43,399 bases of DNA from Bacteroidales bacterium (GCA_017626555.1 JAGAIM010000172.1:1-43399); one strand, 5' to 3'. Positions 7,721 to 17,063 are shown, counted from the first letter of the stretch. The notes: a model not told the origin generated them from the sequence alone. Translations and numbers: made by a program.

Positions 7721-9744
7721 AGCAGTTTTCTGATCATTGCTTCATCCGCGAGGTTAGGCAGAGTGACTTTCAGGCCAGGAGTACGCTCCATTTCACGCTT
7801 GATGGCGTGCATTGCGCCTTCGTTGCGTGCCCAACTGCGTCGTGCTATACCGTTGTTCACGTCCCAAAGGAGCATTTCCTGAATGTGTCTGTCGGAATCT
7901 ACCGAACCATCGATGACCATACCGAAGCCTCCATTCATAACTTCGCCCCATCCGACGCCGCCACCATTATGGATCGATACCCAGGTAGCGCCTCTGAATC
8001 CGTCTCCGATCACGTTATGTACTGCCATATCGGCACAGAACTGAGAGCCGTCATATATGTTCGAGGTCTCGCGGAACGGTGAATCAGTTCCTGATACGTC
8101 GTGGTGGTCGCGTCCAAGGACGATCGGAGCAGTGATTTCGCCATTGCGGATTGCCTCATTGAATGCAAGCGCTATCTTTGTACGGCCTTCGCAATCGGCA
8201 TAAAGGATACGGGCCTGCGAGCCAACCACGAGGTTGTTTCTGCCTGCTTCCTCGATCCATCTGATATTGTCCATCATCTGTCCCTGGATTTCCTCCGGTG
8301 CTTCTCTCATTATATCTCTTAGCACCTTGGCTGCGATTGCATCGGACTTTGCCAGGTCTTCCGGCTTTTCCGACATACATACCCATCTGAACGGACCGAA
8401 TCCATAGTCAAAGAAGAGAGGCCCCATAATGTCCTGTACGTATGACGGATAACGGAATCTTCCGTCTTCGCGGAGTACATCTGCGCCTGCTCGTGATGCC
8501 TCAAGAAGGAATGCATTGCCATAGTCGAAGAAATACATTCCCTTGTCAGCCAGACGGTTGACTGCAGCAGCGTGTCTGCGGAGCGATTCCTGTACACACT
8601 CCCTGAACCTTTCCGGTTCTTCTGCCATCATCCTGTTGGACTCCTCGTATGAATAGCCCACAGGATAGTATCCTCCAGCCCAAGGATTGTGGAGCGATGT
8701 CTGGTCTGATCCGAGATCGACGTGTATATTTTCGTCGGCCAGTCTTTCCCAAAGATCCACTACATTGCCCTGATAAGCGATCGAGACTACTTCCTTGTTT
8801 TCTACGGCCTTGCGGATACGTGGAATGAGTTCGTCGAGATCTTCGTGTATTTCATCCACCCATCCTTGGCTGTGCCTTTTGTGGGCGGCGTGAGGGTTTA
8901 CTTCAGCGCATACGCTGACAACACCGGAAATGACACCAGCCTTAGGCTGCGCTCCCGACATACCTCCGAGACCGGCAGTGACGAAAAGCATACCTTTCAT
9001 ATTATCCTCTGTGCCGGCGAGTCCGCGAGCCTTGAGTTGCTTGCGGGCTGCGTTCATTACCGTGATCGTAGTTCCGTGTACGATGCCCTGAGGACCGATG
9101 TACATATATGATCCTGCTGTCATCTGTCCGTACTGGGATACTCCGAGTGCATTGAACTTCTCCCAATGATCCGGCTTCGAGTAATTAGGAATCACCATTC
9201 CGTTGGTAACGATCACGCGTGGGGCATCCTTGTGGCTTGGGAAGAGTCCCAGAGGATGACCTGAATACATAACCAGAGTCTGTTCGTCAGTCATAGTGGC
9301 CAGATACTGCATAACCAGACGGTACTGAGCCCAGTTCTGGAACACCGCTCCGTTACCTCCGTATGTGATGAGTTCGTGAGGGTGCTGTGCCACGCGGTAG
9401 TCCAGGTTGTTCTGGATCATAGCCATAATGGCTGCCGCCTGACGTGATTTTGCCGGATATTCGTCGATGGGACGTGCGTACATCTCGTAATCAGGACGGA
9501 AACGGTACATATATATACGACCGTAGTCCTTGAGTTCCTGTGCAAACTCGGCAGCAAGTATTTCGTGATGCTCTGCGGGGAAATAACGCAGGGCATTCTT
9601 TATTGCCAGCACCTTTTCCTCCGCGCTGAGAATCTCCTTGCGCTTTGGTGCGTGGTTCACTTCTGTAGAGTACGGCTTAGGCTCCGGAAGTACGGCCGGA
9701 ATACCGTTCAGAATATCTTCGTGAAACTTGTTTATGTTGAGCAT
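7717..9744 (-). CDS. hutU: Urocanate hydratase
   Basis: HutU adds water to urocanate to form 4-imidazolone-5-propionate, using tightly bound NAD+ as electrophile. The 675-residue product is of the longer urocanase type with an N-terminal extension before the conserved LITYGGNGAVFQNW and GQMTAGSYMYIGPQGIVHGT segments. The glycine-rich NAD site TAGLGGMSGAQPKA and the DQTSLHNPWAGGYYP motif are present. Towards the C-terminus there is GRDHHDVSGTDSPFRET and SIHNGGGVGWGEVMNGGFG. It is downstream of ftcD in the same orientation with a 99-bp spacer that contains a repeat (9775-9827). Its 3' end overlaps that of the convergent wzi-like gene. Confidence 0.96.
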   Translation of the reverse strand: MLNINKFHEDILNGIPAVLPEPKPYSTEVNHAPKRKEILSAEEKVLAIKNALRYFPAEHHEILAAEFAQELKDYGRIYMYRFRPDYEMYARPIDEYPAKSRQAAAIMAMIQNNLDYRVAQHPHELITYGGNGAVFQNWAQYRLVMQYLATMTDEQTLVMYSGHPLGLFPSHKDAPRVIVTNGMVIPNYSKPDHWEKFNALGVSQYGQMTAGSYMYIGPQGIVHGTTITVMNAARKQLKARGLAGTEDNMKGMLFVTAGLGGMSGAQPKAGVISGVVSVCAEVNPHAAHKRHSQGWVDEIHEDLDELIPRIRKAVENKEVVSIAYQGNVVDLWERLADENIHVDLGSDQTSLHNPWAGGYYPVGYSYEESNRMMAEEPERFRECVQESLRRHAAAVNRLADKGMYFFDYGNAFLLEASRAGADVLREDGRFRYPSYVQDIMGPLFFDYGFGPFRWVCMSEKPEDLAKSDAIAAKVLRDIMREAPEEIQGQMMDNIRWIEEAGRNNLVVGSQARILYADCEGRTKIALAFNEAIRNGEITAPIVLGRDHHDVSGTDSPFRETSNIYDGSQFCADMAVHNVIGDGFRGATWVSIHNGGGVGWGEVMNGGFGMVIDGSVDSDRHIQEMLLWDVNNGIARRSWARNEGAMHAIKREMERTPGLKVTLPNLADEAMIRKLL

Positions 9745-9774
9745 AACTAATTGTCTAATAGATATTTATGTGTT

Positions 9775-9827
9775 CTACGTGCTGCATCAAGTACGGCACG
9801 TGGTTTGTGTAATCTGTTGAGGGTTAG
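9775..9827. repeat. Intergenic hairpin repeat, copy A (between ftcD and hutU)
   Basis: A hairpin ACGTGC - 13-nt loop - GCACGT (9777-9801) is followed after 7 nt by GTAATCTGTTG (9809-9819) and then GGGTTAG. Copies at 17064-17125 and 18525-18578 have the same plan; copy C shares the stem sequence, loop length and spacing. In each case the motif lies 16-33 nt beyond the stop of a minus-strand gene, here ftcD. Confidence 0.6.
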
Positions 9828-9843
9828 AAGGTTAGGCTCCTCC

Positions 9844-11550
9844 TTAGTTGATCTTGCCGTTTACGATTTTTAGCACCTCGGCCTCTTCTGCAATTGCTTT
9901 TGCCGCAATCTCTGCAGCCTCTGCGCAAAGCCTTTCTGCTGCTTCGCGGTCGGCAAGGCCTGCGGCATTGATGCGTACGTTGAGTTGTGCTCCGAGTACT
10001 GCGGAACGCGCTGCCAATGCTCCTACGCCTGCATCAGAAACCGAATTAGGATTACCTTCTTCAGCCATTGCGCGTACGATAGGGAATACTTCAAATGCAG
10101 TCTTCATAGTCTTGAGCGGAACTTCCGTCGCATAGAGAGTGGCCGCTTCAAGAGCCTCTGCCCTTGCCTTCTTCTCTTCTTCAGATCCCTTAGGCATACC
10201 TATGGCAGCCATAATCCTGTCGAATGCTGCAGTGTCCTCATCTACAAGAGCAAGCAGCCTGCGCATAACATCCTGTCCCTGGTCTGCCCAGTCCGAGAAC
10301 TCCTTCCAGCGGGCATCCCATCCTGCCTTGTGTGACGATAAATTGGCTACCATTGTTCCGAGTGCTGCTCCAAGCGCACCCATATAAGCCGAGATCGAGC
10401 CGCCTCCCGGTGCCGGAGACTCTGATGCTGTCTCGTATGCGAATCCCTTGCAGGTCATCCTTACGAGTCTTTCGCGTGCAGCCTCTTCCTTTTCATCCTG
10501 GATAAGATATTCTATCACCTTTTCTGCAGGATTGAACGGTTTGAGGTCGTCAAGTCCCATAGACTTCACTGCTATCTTCATTATTTCCTCTTCGGAAATA
10601 CCGGTCGAACGCTGCTGCTTCTCGAGGAAATATCTTCCAGCCTCGATCAGCGTGCGTTTAGGCACGAGACCTACGATCTCAGTTCCTGTGACGCGAAGTC
10701 CTCTTGCCTGGGCGGCTCTGCATACTTCATCAAATGCGATATGGAGTGGGGTAGTGTTGATGTCTGTTATGTTCATTGACACCTGTGCAATGCCGTATTC
10801 ATCTATGAACCAGCCGATTGCTTTGCATCCCTTCAATGTACCCGGAATCATCACGGTCTTGCCGTTTTCATCCTTAACGATCTTTCCGGTGATAGGGTTG
10901 CCTTCTCGTTTCGGACGGCCTTTTTCACGGACGTCGAATGCGATGGCGTTTGCACGACGGGTTGAGGTCGTGTTGAGGTTGTAGTTCACAGCAATCAGGA
11001 AGTCACGGGCGCCAACATTTGTCGCGCCAGCCTGGGCAGCACGTTCTGTATAGTGTCCGGGACCGAAATCAGGCTGACGGTCAGGGTCTCCCATCTTCTC
11101 CGGAAGAGCCTCATATTCACCGGCGCGGCACACCGCAAGATTCTTGCGTTCAGGCTTCTGTGCAGCAGCCTCATAGCAGTAGCAAGGAATCTCAAGTTCG
11201 TTGTAAATCCTTTCTGCAAGTTGTCTGGCCAGTTCGGCGCATTCCTGAAGGGTCATTCCTGAGATCGGAATGAGCGGAAGCACATCAGTAGCACCTGAAC
11301 GCGGATGGGCACCGTGATGCTGGCGCATATCGATGAGTTCGCCTGCTCTTTTCACACCTTGGAATGCTGCTTCCACGACTGCTTCCGGGCTGCCGACGAA
11401 GGTTACTACAGTGCGGTTGGTCGCTTCCCCCGGATCGACATCCAGCACTTTTACTCCGCCGGATTTTTCGATAGCATTGACAATCGAGTCAATGACTTCC
11501 TTATTGCGTCCTTCGCTGAAATTAGGCACGCATTCGATGATTCTTTCCAT
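9844..11550 (-). CDS. ftcD: Glutamate formimidoyltransferase / formimidoyl-THF cyclodeaminase fusion
   Basis: This bifunctional enzyme transfers the formimino group from N-formiminoglutamate (the HutI product) to tetrahydrofolate, releasing glutamate, and then deaminates it to 5,10-methenyl-THF. The 568-residue chain begins with the transferase domain (IIECVPNFSEGR at the start, MRQHHGAHPRSGATDVLPL near residues 75-95, to about residue 300). A linker follows, then the cyclodeaminase domain from about residue 350 (ESPAPGGGSISAYMGALGAAL, then NPNSVSDAGVGALAARSAV). In many bacteria the two activities are separate genes; the fused form resembles the animal enzyme. It sits 20 bp after the 5'-nucleotidase gene and upstream of hutU, completing histidine-to-glutamate conversion coupled to one-carbon metabolism. 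Confidence 0.95.
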   Translation of the reverse strand: MERIIECVPNFSEGRNKEVIDSIVNAIEKSGGVKVLDVDPGEATNRTVVTFVGSPEAVVEAAFQGVKRAGELIDMRQHHGAHPRSGATDVLPLIPISGMTLQECAELARQLAERIYNELEIPCYCYEAAAQKPERKNLAVCRAGEYEALPEKMGDPDRQPDFGPGHYTERAAQAGATNVGARDFLIAVNYNLNTTSTRRANAIAFDVREKGRPKREGNPITGKIVKDENGKTVMIPGTLKGCKAIGWFIDEYGIAQVSMNITDINTTPLHIAFDEVCRAAQARGLRVTGTEIVGLVPKRTLIEAGRYFLEKQQRSTGISEEEIMKIAVKSMGLDDLKPFNPAEKVIEYLIQDEKEEAARERLVRMTCKGFAYETASESPAPGGGSISAYMGALGAALGTMVANLSSHKAGWDARWKEFSDWADQGQDVMRRLLALVDEDTAAFDRIMAAIGMPKGSEEEKKARAEALEAATLYATEVPLKTMKTAFEVFPIVRAMAEEGNPNSVSDAGVGALAARSAVLGAQLNVRINAAGLADREAAERLCAEAAEIAAKAIAEEAEVLKIVNGKIN

Positions 11551-11570
11551 AAATATTTCTTTTCAGTTAT

Positions 11571-13199
11571 CTATTCAATTGTAATTCGTCCGTCCTTGGA
11601 GGCAGTGATCTCTCCTTTGCTGTTGTTTGATGCCAGATGACGGAAATATTCTCCATAATAATCCCGGATCATTTCGTGGGAATCTGTCCTGCTGATGGCT
11701 TTGTCCAAGCCGTAACTGCCGGAATTCACAAGATAGTCGATGGTGGCTATGGTGTATGTCCTGTCATTTTCTATCTGCTTTCCTCCGACTGTAACAGATT
11801 TGACTTTCCCATCGGATATCACCAGTCTTACACCTGCATTGATCGGCAGTCCTCCATTTGCGGCAACATATTCGAACAGATTCCTGAGATCTTTGCCTTT
11901 CATTGTGACAAGTGACAATGTGTTGTCGAATGGATAGACAGCATAGATGTCGCCTAATGTCAGATCTCCTTTTGATATTTCAGCCCTGATTCCTCCGCTG
12001 TTGTATATGCTGACATCTGCATCGACATTGAAATATTCCTTGGCCATCCATATCAGACCATCTCCGGTAAGATTGCCCAGAGGGCTTTCCGGCTGGCCTT
12101 TCCTTATGGCGCGAGGACAATATCCTATCACTTCGCTCATTTTTTCCCTGACAGTGGCGCTGTATGCATCGATCATTGATGAGAAGTCCGGATCAGTCTC
12201 GCTGTCCAGCCTGTTGTCCACCGGGATAAGTCTGTATGTAAAGGATGGTTTTCCTGCCTCATCGAGCCTGATCTTGGCATATCCCAGACAAATGCCTTTG
12301 CTTCCGGTCTGTACTATCGGGACTTTGTCCCCGTCCAGGTTAGCGACATAATCGGCTGAGTTGAGGAATGTATGTGTGTGTCCTCCGATGATCATATCTA
12401 TGTGTCTGGTATTCATTGCGATACCACGATCATAGTAGTAGATGTCACTGTCACGGTAATAGCCCAGATGGGATAGGGCTATGATAATGTCCGCTCCTTG
12501 TTCCTGCAGTTTTTCCGTCTCTTCGTCGGCGATGTTTATGGCGTTCTGCCATTCCACTCCTTCGCAGGCTGTAGGATCGACCAGATTCTGCAGCCTGACG
12601 TTAAGACCGATGAATCCTACCTTTACCTTTCCTGCTTCCAGTATGGTGGATTTGAGGATATATGGAGCGATGCTTGTACTGCTGAAGTCATAGTTGGATG
12701 CGACAACGGGGACTTTGCTCATAGCAAGCATATCTCCGAGACCTGTCATTTTCTTATCAAATTCGTGATTACCCAGAGTCCTGACATTGTAACCCAGTTC
12801 ATCAAGTACCATCATTTCAACGACTCCGTTCAGGAGACTGAAATAATAAGTGCCCTGAACCAGATCTCCCGCATCTGCGAGGAGCACTGCAGGTTCGGCC
12901 TTTCTGACACTGTCAACAAGCGCCTTGATTCTTTTGACACCGCCTCTGTCGGCATTGTAAGTCTCATCCTTGCTGAGTGGCTCGATCTGACTGTGGATGT
13001 CGTTGGTGAAAAGGATGACGAATTCTTCCGGTCCCTTTTCCGGCTCTGGTTCGGGCTCCGGTTCGGGTTCTGGCTCCGGATTGAGGCCATTATTGTTTTC
13101 AATCTCCTCCTCTTGCTTGACTTCTGGTTTTTCGCAAGAAGGCAGTACCACCAATATCAGTGACAATATCAAGATGATGATGCGTTTTGAAAGTGTCAT
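11571..13199 (-). CDS. Lipoprotein 5'-nucleotidase / metallophosphoesterase
   Basis: A 542-residue protein of the UshA/5'-nucleotidase family, expected to hydrolyse nucleotides or related phosphoesters outside the cytoplasm. From the chosen start a lipoprotein signal ends at LPSC (Cys22). An acidic stretch and about seven Glu-Pro repeats follow as a rigid spacer. The metallophosphoesterase domain has FTNDIHSQ, LADAGDLVQG, TLGNHEFD and GGHTHTFL, covering the usual dinuclear metal ligands. The C-terminal nucleotidase domain includes YNSGGIRAEI and VYPFDNTL. I use the ATG at 13199 rather than 13226, because 13226 touches the probable -7 element (13228-13235) and the shorter form gives a proper signal peptide. 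It leads the ftcD-hutU unit; the metabolic link is not obvious. Confidence 0.88.
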   Translation of the reverse strand: MTLSKRIIILILSLILVVLPSCEKPEVKQEEEIENNNGLNPEPEPEPEPEPEPEKGPEEFVILFTNDIHSQIEPLSKDETYNADRGGVKRIKALVDSVRKAEPAVLLADAGDLVQGTYYFSLLNGVVEMMVLDELGYNVRTLGNHEFDKKMTGLGDMLAMSKVPVVASNYDFSSTSIAPYILKSTILEAGKVKVGFIGLNVRLQNLVDPTACEGVEWQNAINIADEETEKLQEQGADIIIALSHLGYYRDSDIYYYDRGIAMNTRHIDMIIGGHTHTFLNSADYVANLDGDKVPIVQTGSKGICLGYAKIRLDEAGKPSFTYRLIPVDNRLDSETDPDFSSMIDAYSATVREKMSEVIGYCPRAIRKGQPESPLGNLTGDGLIWMAKEYFNVDADVSIYNSGGIRAEISKGDLTLGDIYAVYPFDNTLSLVTMKGKDLRNLFEYVAANGGLPINAGVRLVISDGKVKSVTVGGKQIENDRTYTIATIDYLVNSGSYGLDKAISRTDSHEMIRDYYGEYFRHLASNNSKGEITASKDGRITIE

Positions 13200-13227
13200 T
13201 TCCTGCCAGATAAATTGATACAACATC

Positions 13228-13235
13228 CAAAGTTA
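13228..13235 (-). promoter_or_regulatory. Probable -7 element for the nucleotidase-ftcD-hutU unit
   Basis: The minus strand reads TAACTTTG, matching TAnnTTTG, about 29 nt upstream of the ATG at 13199. No exact -33 TTG is found at the usual 19-nt spacing. Confidence 0.4.
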
Positions 13236-13320
13236 AACATTTTCGTCAAATCTCGCAGTCTTTTTTGATTTTAATGATTTCTGCCTTGGGAATAATTCTA
13301 TGCCTGTCCCTGGATATATG

Positions 13321-13350
13321 AAAAAGGACCGGCATTATCTGCCAGTCCTT
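13321..13350 (-). terminator. Terminator of pnp
   Basis: AAGGAC-c-GGC (13324-13333) pairs with GCC-a-GTCCTT (13341-13350) around a 7-nt loop. On the minus strand the stem runs into TTTTT, 23 nt after the pnp stop. Confidence 0.85.
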
Positions 13351-13372
13351 CATTCATTATTTGGTCTTCAGA

Positions 13373-15697
13373 TTAGAACATTTCCGGTTCGTTGTTCTGC
13401 TCTGGAGCCTCAGCCGGACGCTCACGACGTGGACCTCTTGGGCCTCTGTCATCGCGGCGTGGGCCACGGTTGTCATCACGACGTGGTCCGCGGTTGTCGC
13501 GACGGTCGTTGTCACGGCGTGGACCTCTGTCACCTCTTGGCTTACGCTCAGGCTCTACATAACCCTCAGGCTTCTCGATGAGTGCCTTGCGTGAAAGTCT
13601 CATCTTGCCGGTCTTCTCGTCGATCTCGAGGAGTTTTACATCCACCTCGTCACCTACGTGAAGAACATCCTCTACCTTATCTGTCTTCTTCCAGTCGATC
13701 TCTGAAACGTGGAGGAGGCCTTCCTTACCAGGAAGAATCTCAACGAATGCGCCGAATTCAAGGATCGATACGATCTTTCCGTGATATACGGTTCCAACTT
13801 CCGGAACTGCGGTGATGCCGTTGATCCAACCCAGAGCCTTGTCCATAGACTCCTTGTCGAGACCGAAGATATCAACAACACCTTCTGATACGCCATTGAC
13901 CTGCTCCTCTGTGATTGTGATGGTAGTGCCGGTCTCACGCTGGATACGCTGGATAGTCTCGCCACCCTTTCCGATGATAGCACCGATGAATTCGCCTGCA
14001 ACGCGGATCTGAACCATACGAGGTACAAACTCCTTGTACTCTGCACGAGGCTCGCTGATGGTCTTCATCATCTCGCCCATAATGTGCATACGGCCCTGGC
14101 GTGCCTGCTCGAGAGCCTTCTCGAGAACGTCGTATGAAAGACCGTCCACCTTGATGTCCATCTGAGTGGCAGTGATACCGTCCTTAGTACCTGTCACCTT
14201 GAAGTCCATATCTCCGAGGTGGTCCTCGTCGCCGAGGATGTCGGTAAGGATTGCATAGCGCTCGTTAGGATTGTCCTTGTCTGTGATAAGACCCATTGCT
14301 ACACCTGCAACTGGCTTCTTGATCTTCACACCTGCATCCATAAGGGCGAGGCAGCCTGCACATACTGTAGCCATTGAAGATGAACCGTTTGACTCGAGGA
14401 TATCTGAAACTACGCGAACTGCGTATGGATTCTCCGGAGCCATAGGGATCATAGGCTTGAGTGCCCTGTAGGCAAGGTTTCCGTGTCCGATCTCACGACG
14501 GCCTACACCGCGCTGAGGACGTGCCTCACCAGTAGAGAACGGAGGGAAATTATAGTGGAGTACAAACTGGTCTGTGTCCTGGATGAGAACCTCGTCACGC
14601 TCCTTCATATCAAGTTTGGTACCGAGGGTAACAGTTGAAAGTGACTGAGTCTCACCACGGGTGAATATCGCTGAACCGTGAGCGCAAGGGAGATAGTCTG
14701 TCTCGCACCAGATAGGGCGTACAGTTGTGGTGTCACGGCCGTCGAGGCGTACACCCTCGTCGAGGATCATATTTCTCATCGCTGCCTTCTCGACTGCGTG
14801 ATAATATCTCTCGATCATCATCCTCTTCTCTTCCTGCTCCTCTTCTGGGAGAGTTGCATAGAACTCTTCCTTGAGTGCTTCGAATGCGTCTGAACGCTCG
14901 TGCTTAGCCGATCCTGACTTGGCGATTGCGTAGCATCTGTCGTAGCAGAACTCCTGGATAGCCTTGCGGAGATCCTCGTCGTTCTCCTCGTGGCAGTAAG
15001 CCCTCTTCTGAGTCTTGCCTACAGCCTCGGTGAGTTCCATCTGTACCTTGCAGTGCTTCTTGATCTCCTCGTGAGCGAACTTGATAGCCTCAAGCATATC
15101 GTGCTCGCTTACTTCGTTCATCTCACCCTCCACCATCATAATGTTGTCGTATGTAGCGGCAACCATAATGTCGAGGTCTGCATCAGCCATTTCGCTGAAG
15201 TTAGGATTGATCTTGAGTTCGCCACCGATTCTTGCTACACGTACCTCTGAGATTGGACCCTCGAAAGGAATGTCGCTGACTGCGAGTGCAGATGATGCAG
15301 CAAGACCAGCGAGTGCATCCGGCTGGATGTCTTTCTCAGCAGAGATAAGGTTTACGTTTACGAAAACCTCTGCGTGGAAATCCTCAGGGAAAAGTGGTCT
15401 GAGGGCACGGTCAACAAGACGTGCGATAAGAATTTCATAATCGGAAGCCTTTCCTTCACGCTTCATAAAGCCTCCTGGGAAACGTCCCGCAGAAGCATAT
15501 TTCTCCTTGTAGTCCACCTGAAGCGGCATAAAGTCAACGTCCTCTTTTGCGTCTTTTGCGCAAGTGACTGTCGCGAGGAGCATTGTACCGCCCATCTTTA
15601 CGACTACAGAACCGTCAGCCTGCTTTGCAAGTTTTCCGGTTTCGATTTCAATTATCCTTCCGTCGGATAATTCGATTGTCTTTTTTACGATATTCAT
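13373..15697 (-). CDS. pnp: Polynucleotide phosphorylase with an arginine-rich C-terminal tail
   Basis: PNPase degrades RNA 3'-to-5' by phosphorolysis and can add tails. The 774-residue product has two RNase PH domains, a KH domain ([14 protein letters not shown]), and an S1 domain ([21 protein letters not shown]). After the S1 domain a tail of about 67 residues follows (13376-13576), dominated by RGP-RRD-type repeats (about 20 arginines) and ending in EPEMF. Such a disordered basic tail is absent from E. coli PNPase and may add RNA binding. I start at 15697 (MNIVKK): the frame is open upstream to 15778, but those 27 residues do not resemble PNPase and lie in the leader. It follows rpsO, the classic rpsO-pnp order, but is separated from it by a strong terminator. 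Confidence 0.96.
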   Translation of the reverse strand: MNIVKKTIELSDGRIIEIETGKLAKQADGSVVVKMGGTMLLATVTCAKDAKEDVDFMPLQVDYKEKYASAGRFPGGFMKREGKASDYEILIARLVDRALRPLFPEDFHAEVFVNVNLISAEKDIQPDALAGLAASSALAVSDIPFEGPISEVRVARIGGELKINPNFSEMADADLDIMVAATYDNIMMVEGEMNEVSEHDMLEAIKFAHEEIKKHCKVQMELTEAVGKTQKRAYCHEENDEDLRKAIQEFCYDRCYAIAKSGSAKHERSDAFEALKEEFYATLPEEEQEEKRMMIERYYHAVEKAAMRNMILDEGVRLDGRDTTTVRPIWCETDYLPCAHGSAIFTRGETQSLSTVTLGTKLDMKERDEVLIQDTDQFVLHYNFPPFSTGEARPQRGVGRREIGHGNLAYRALKPMIPMAPENPYAVRVVSDILESNGSSSMATVCAGCLALMDAGVKIKKPVAGVAMGLITDKDNPNERYAILTDILGDEDHLGDMDFKVTGTKDGITATQMDIKVDGLSYDVLEKALEQARQGRMHIMGEMMKTISEPRAEYKEFVPRMVQIRVAGEFIGAIIGKGGETIQRIQRETGTTITITEEQVNGVSEGVVDIFGLDKESMDKALGWINGITAVPEVGTVYHGKIVSILEFGAFVEILPGKEGLLHVSEIDWKKTDKVEDVLHVGDEVDVKLLEIDEKTGKMRLSRKALIEKPEGYVEPERKPRGDRGPRRDNDRRDNRGPRRDDNRGPRRDDRGPRGPRRERPAEAPEQNNEPEMF

Positions 15698-15867
15698 TTT
15701 TGCGTTTTCAACCTGCCTCCCCCTATGGGAGTCATTATACAAATTGTCATTTTCCGCCCATACGGAACTCATTTTCAAGTTCCTACATACAGTTACGTAT
15801 TATATATTGTTCTGCTCCATCAGCGCCGCAGGTTGATGTGTTAGCGCCTTGGAAGCGTCTTTGCGTG
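15698..15867 (-). other. Long leader region of pnp
   Basis: About 170 nt separate the rpsO terminator from the pnp start. No TAnnTTTG element is evident. One short hairpin, CTCCC-CCTAT-GGGAG, is visible about 20 nt upstream of the start. The pnp promoter must lie here unless transcription reads through from rpsO. Confidence 0.35.
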
Positions 15868-15905
15868 AAAAAAGGGGGAGTCCCATCTTGTGGGCATTCC
15901 CCCTT
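15868..15905 (-). terminator. Terminator of rpsO
   Basis: An 8-bp outer stem AAGGGGGA / TCCCCCTT (15872-15879, 15898-15905) has an inner CCCA / TGGG pairing. On the minus strand it continues into a run of T residues, 24 nt past the rpsO stop. Confidence 0.88.
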
Positions 15906-15929
15906 CGCCGGTTCCTACTATGATGTAGC

Positions 15930-16205
15930 CTATCGACGGAGACCAAGTTCCTTAACGATAGTTCTGTATCTCTCAATGTCAATTGCCTTGAGATAATCAA
16001 GTACACGACGACGCTTACCTACAAGTTTAAGAAGCGAACGACGAGTCACATAATCGTGCTTGTTGCTCTTAAGATGCTCGGTAAGGTGAGCGATACGGTA
16101 GGAAAATAAAGCCACCTGGCTCTCTGGAGAACCTGTGTCAGTATTAGACTTTCCGTACTTCTCGAAAAGCTCCTGTTTTTTCTCTGGTGCTAAATATTCA
16201 GCCAT
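15930..16205 (-). CDS. rpsO: 30S ribosomal protein S15
   Basis: S15 is a primary 16S rRNA-binding protein of the small-subunit platform. The 91-residue product is close to the usual 88-89. It has the conserved core: [23 protein letters not shown], then [23 protein letters not shown], with the rRNA-binding histidine-aspartate and arginine residues. It is transcribed from a well-defined promoter (16277-16306) with a leader of about 65 nt containing a hairpin, and it ends at a strong terminator before pnp. In several bacteria S15 represses its own mRNA through leader structures; the leader here may serve that role, but the structure is not recognisably one of the published types. Confidence 0.97.
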   Translation of the reverse strand: MAEYLAPEKKQELFEKYGKSNTDTGSPESQVALFSYRIAHLTEHLKSNKHDYVTRRSLLKLVGKRRRVLDYLKAIDIERYRTIVKELGLRR

Positions 16206-16243
16206 CTTTTGAAAAAATTAGAGGTTAATTAATAAATTTTCGT

Positions 16244-16275
16244 GCCCGCACCCGACTAAGGGGTTTTAAGCGGGC
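16244..16275 (-). promoter_or_regulatory. Hairpin in the rpsO leader, possible S15 autoregulatory site
   Basis: GCCCGC (16244-16249) pairs with GCGGGC (16270-16275), with possible inner ACCC / GGGT pairing. It lies at the very 5' end of the predicted rpsO transcript, about 40 nt before the start codon. An autoregulatory function is inference from the known behaviour of S15 in other bacteria. Confidence 0.35.
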
Positions 16276-16276
16276 G

Positions 16277-16306
16277 CAAAGATACGCATAAATTCCAAGA
16301 AAACAA
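16277..16306 (-). promoter_or_regulatory. rpsO promoter (Bacteroidetes-type)
   Basis: On the minus strand TTG (16306-16304), then exactly 19 nt, then TATCTTTG (16284-16277). This matches the Bacteroidetes primary sigma consensus TTG-N19-TAnnTTTG and is the best-formed promoter in the window. Confidence 0.75.
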
Positions 16307-16353
16307 TCGGATGAGATTAAATTTTCCATATAATTTGTATATTCGCTTTTGAA

Positions 16354-17031
16354 ATGATTAATGTGTCGGAGAAAATAATCAATGATCCTCAGATCGGGCT
16401 GATTAAGTTTCGCAAAAGTTTGCGGAGCCGAAGCATCAGTATCCGTGTGCATCCTGTAAAAGGCGTGAGCGTCACAGTGCCGTATATCGTGCCGTACGCT
16501 GCGGCTCTGGCTTTTTTCAAGGTCCGCCGTGACTGGGTGATGCAGACCATCGCACGACAAAAGGAGAGGGTCGGCAGTGCCGATATGCCTTCCGAGGCCG
16601 AAATCGAGGCTCTCCGCCGTCAGGCCAAGGCCGAACTTCCGGGAAGGCTGGCCGAACTGGCGGCGTGCTATGGGTTTTCATATAACAGAGTGACAGTCAA
16701 ACATAATGCTTCCAACTGGGGGAGTTGCTCGTCAAAGGGAAATATCAACCTCAATCTGAATATTGTCCGTCTTCCGCGCATTCTTCAGGATTATATTCTG
16801 CTGCACGAACTCTGCCATCTGAGGCATCAGGATCACGGCCAGGCCTTCCATCTGCTTCTGGAGCACGTCCTTACAGACCATATTCTGAAACTGATGTCCG
16901 GGGATATGCCCATTTCTGAAGGTGATCGGGCTCTGGTGGTGGAAATTGCGCGCAAAGGAGCATCCTCAAAGGCACGATATCCGTTGGATTATACCATCAC
17001 TCGCGCAATCAAGCAATACCCTCTGGTATAG
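16354..17031 (+). CDS. YgjP-like zinc metallopeptidase domain protein
   Basis: A 225-residue protein of the YgjP/DUF45 (SprT-like M48-related) family. The zinc site is HELCH (residues about 151-155) followed by HQDHGQAFH, with the preceding SNWGSCSSKGNINLNL strand that is diagnostic for this family. The N-terminal third carries the IKFRKSLRSRSISIRVHPVKGVSV beta segment common to YgjP proteins. No signal peptide is seen, so it is probably cytoplasmic. The physiological role is not established; homologues often lie near DNA-repair or type I restriction genes, which are absent here. It diverges from rpsO and converges on the MATE gene. Confidence 0.85.
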   Translation: MINVSEKIINDPQIGLIKFRKSLRSRSISIRVHPVKGVSVTVPYIVPYAAALAFFKVRRDWVMQTIARQKERVGSADMPSEAEIEALRRQAKAELPGRLAELAACYGFSYNRVTVKHNASNWGSCSSKGNINLNLNIVRLPRILQDYILLHELCHLRHQDHGQAFHLLLEHVLTDHILKLMSGDMPISEGDRALVVEIARKGASSKARYPLDYTITRAIKQYPLV

Positions 17032-17063
17032 TGGTGGCGCCTAATCGTCTGATTGCTAGTGCT

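Noticed and set aside
9830-9837. GTTAGGC resembling an integron attC core site next to repeat copy A
   Set aside because: The matching sequence is absent from copies B and C, and there is no integrase gene or attC-like pairing.
15698-15778. 27-residue N-terminal extension of PNPase
   Set aside because: The family N-terminus begins at [10 protein letters not shown] (15697); the extra residues look like translated leader.
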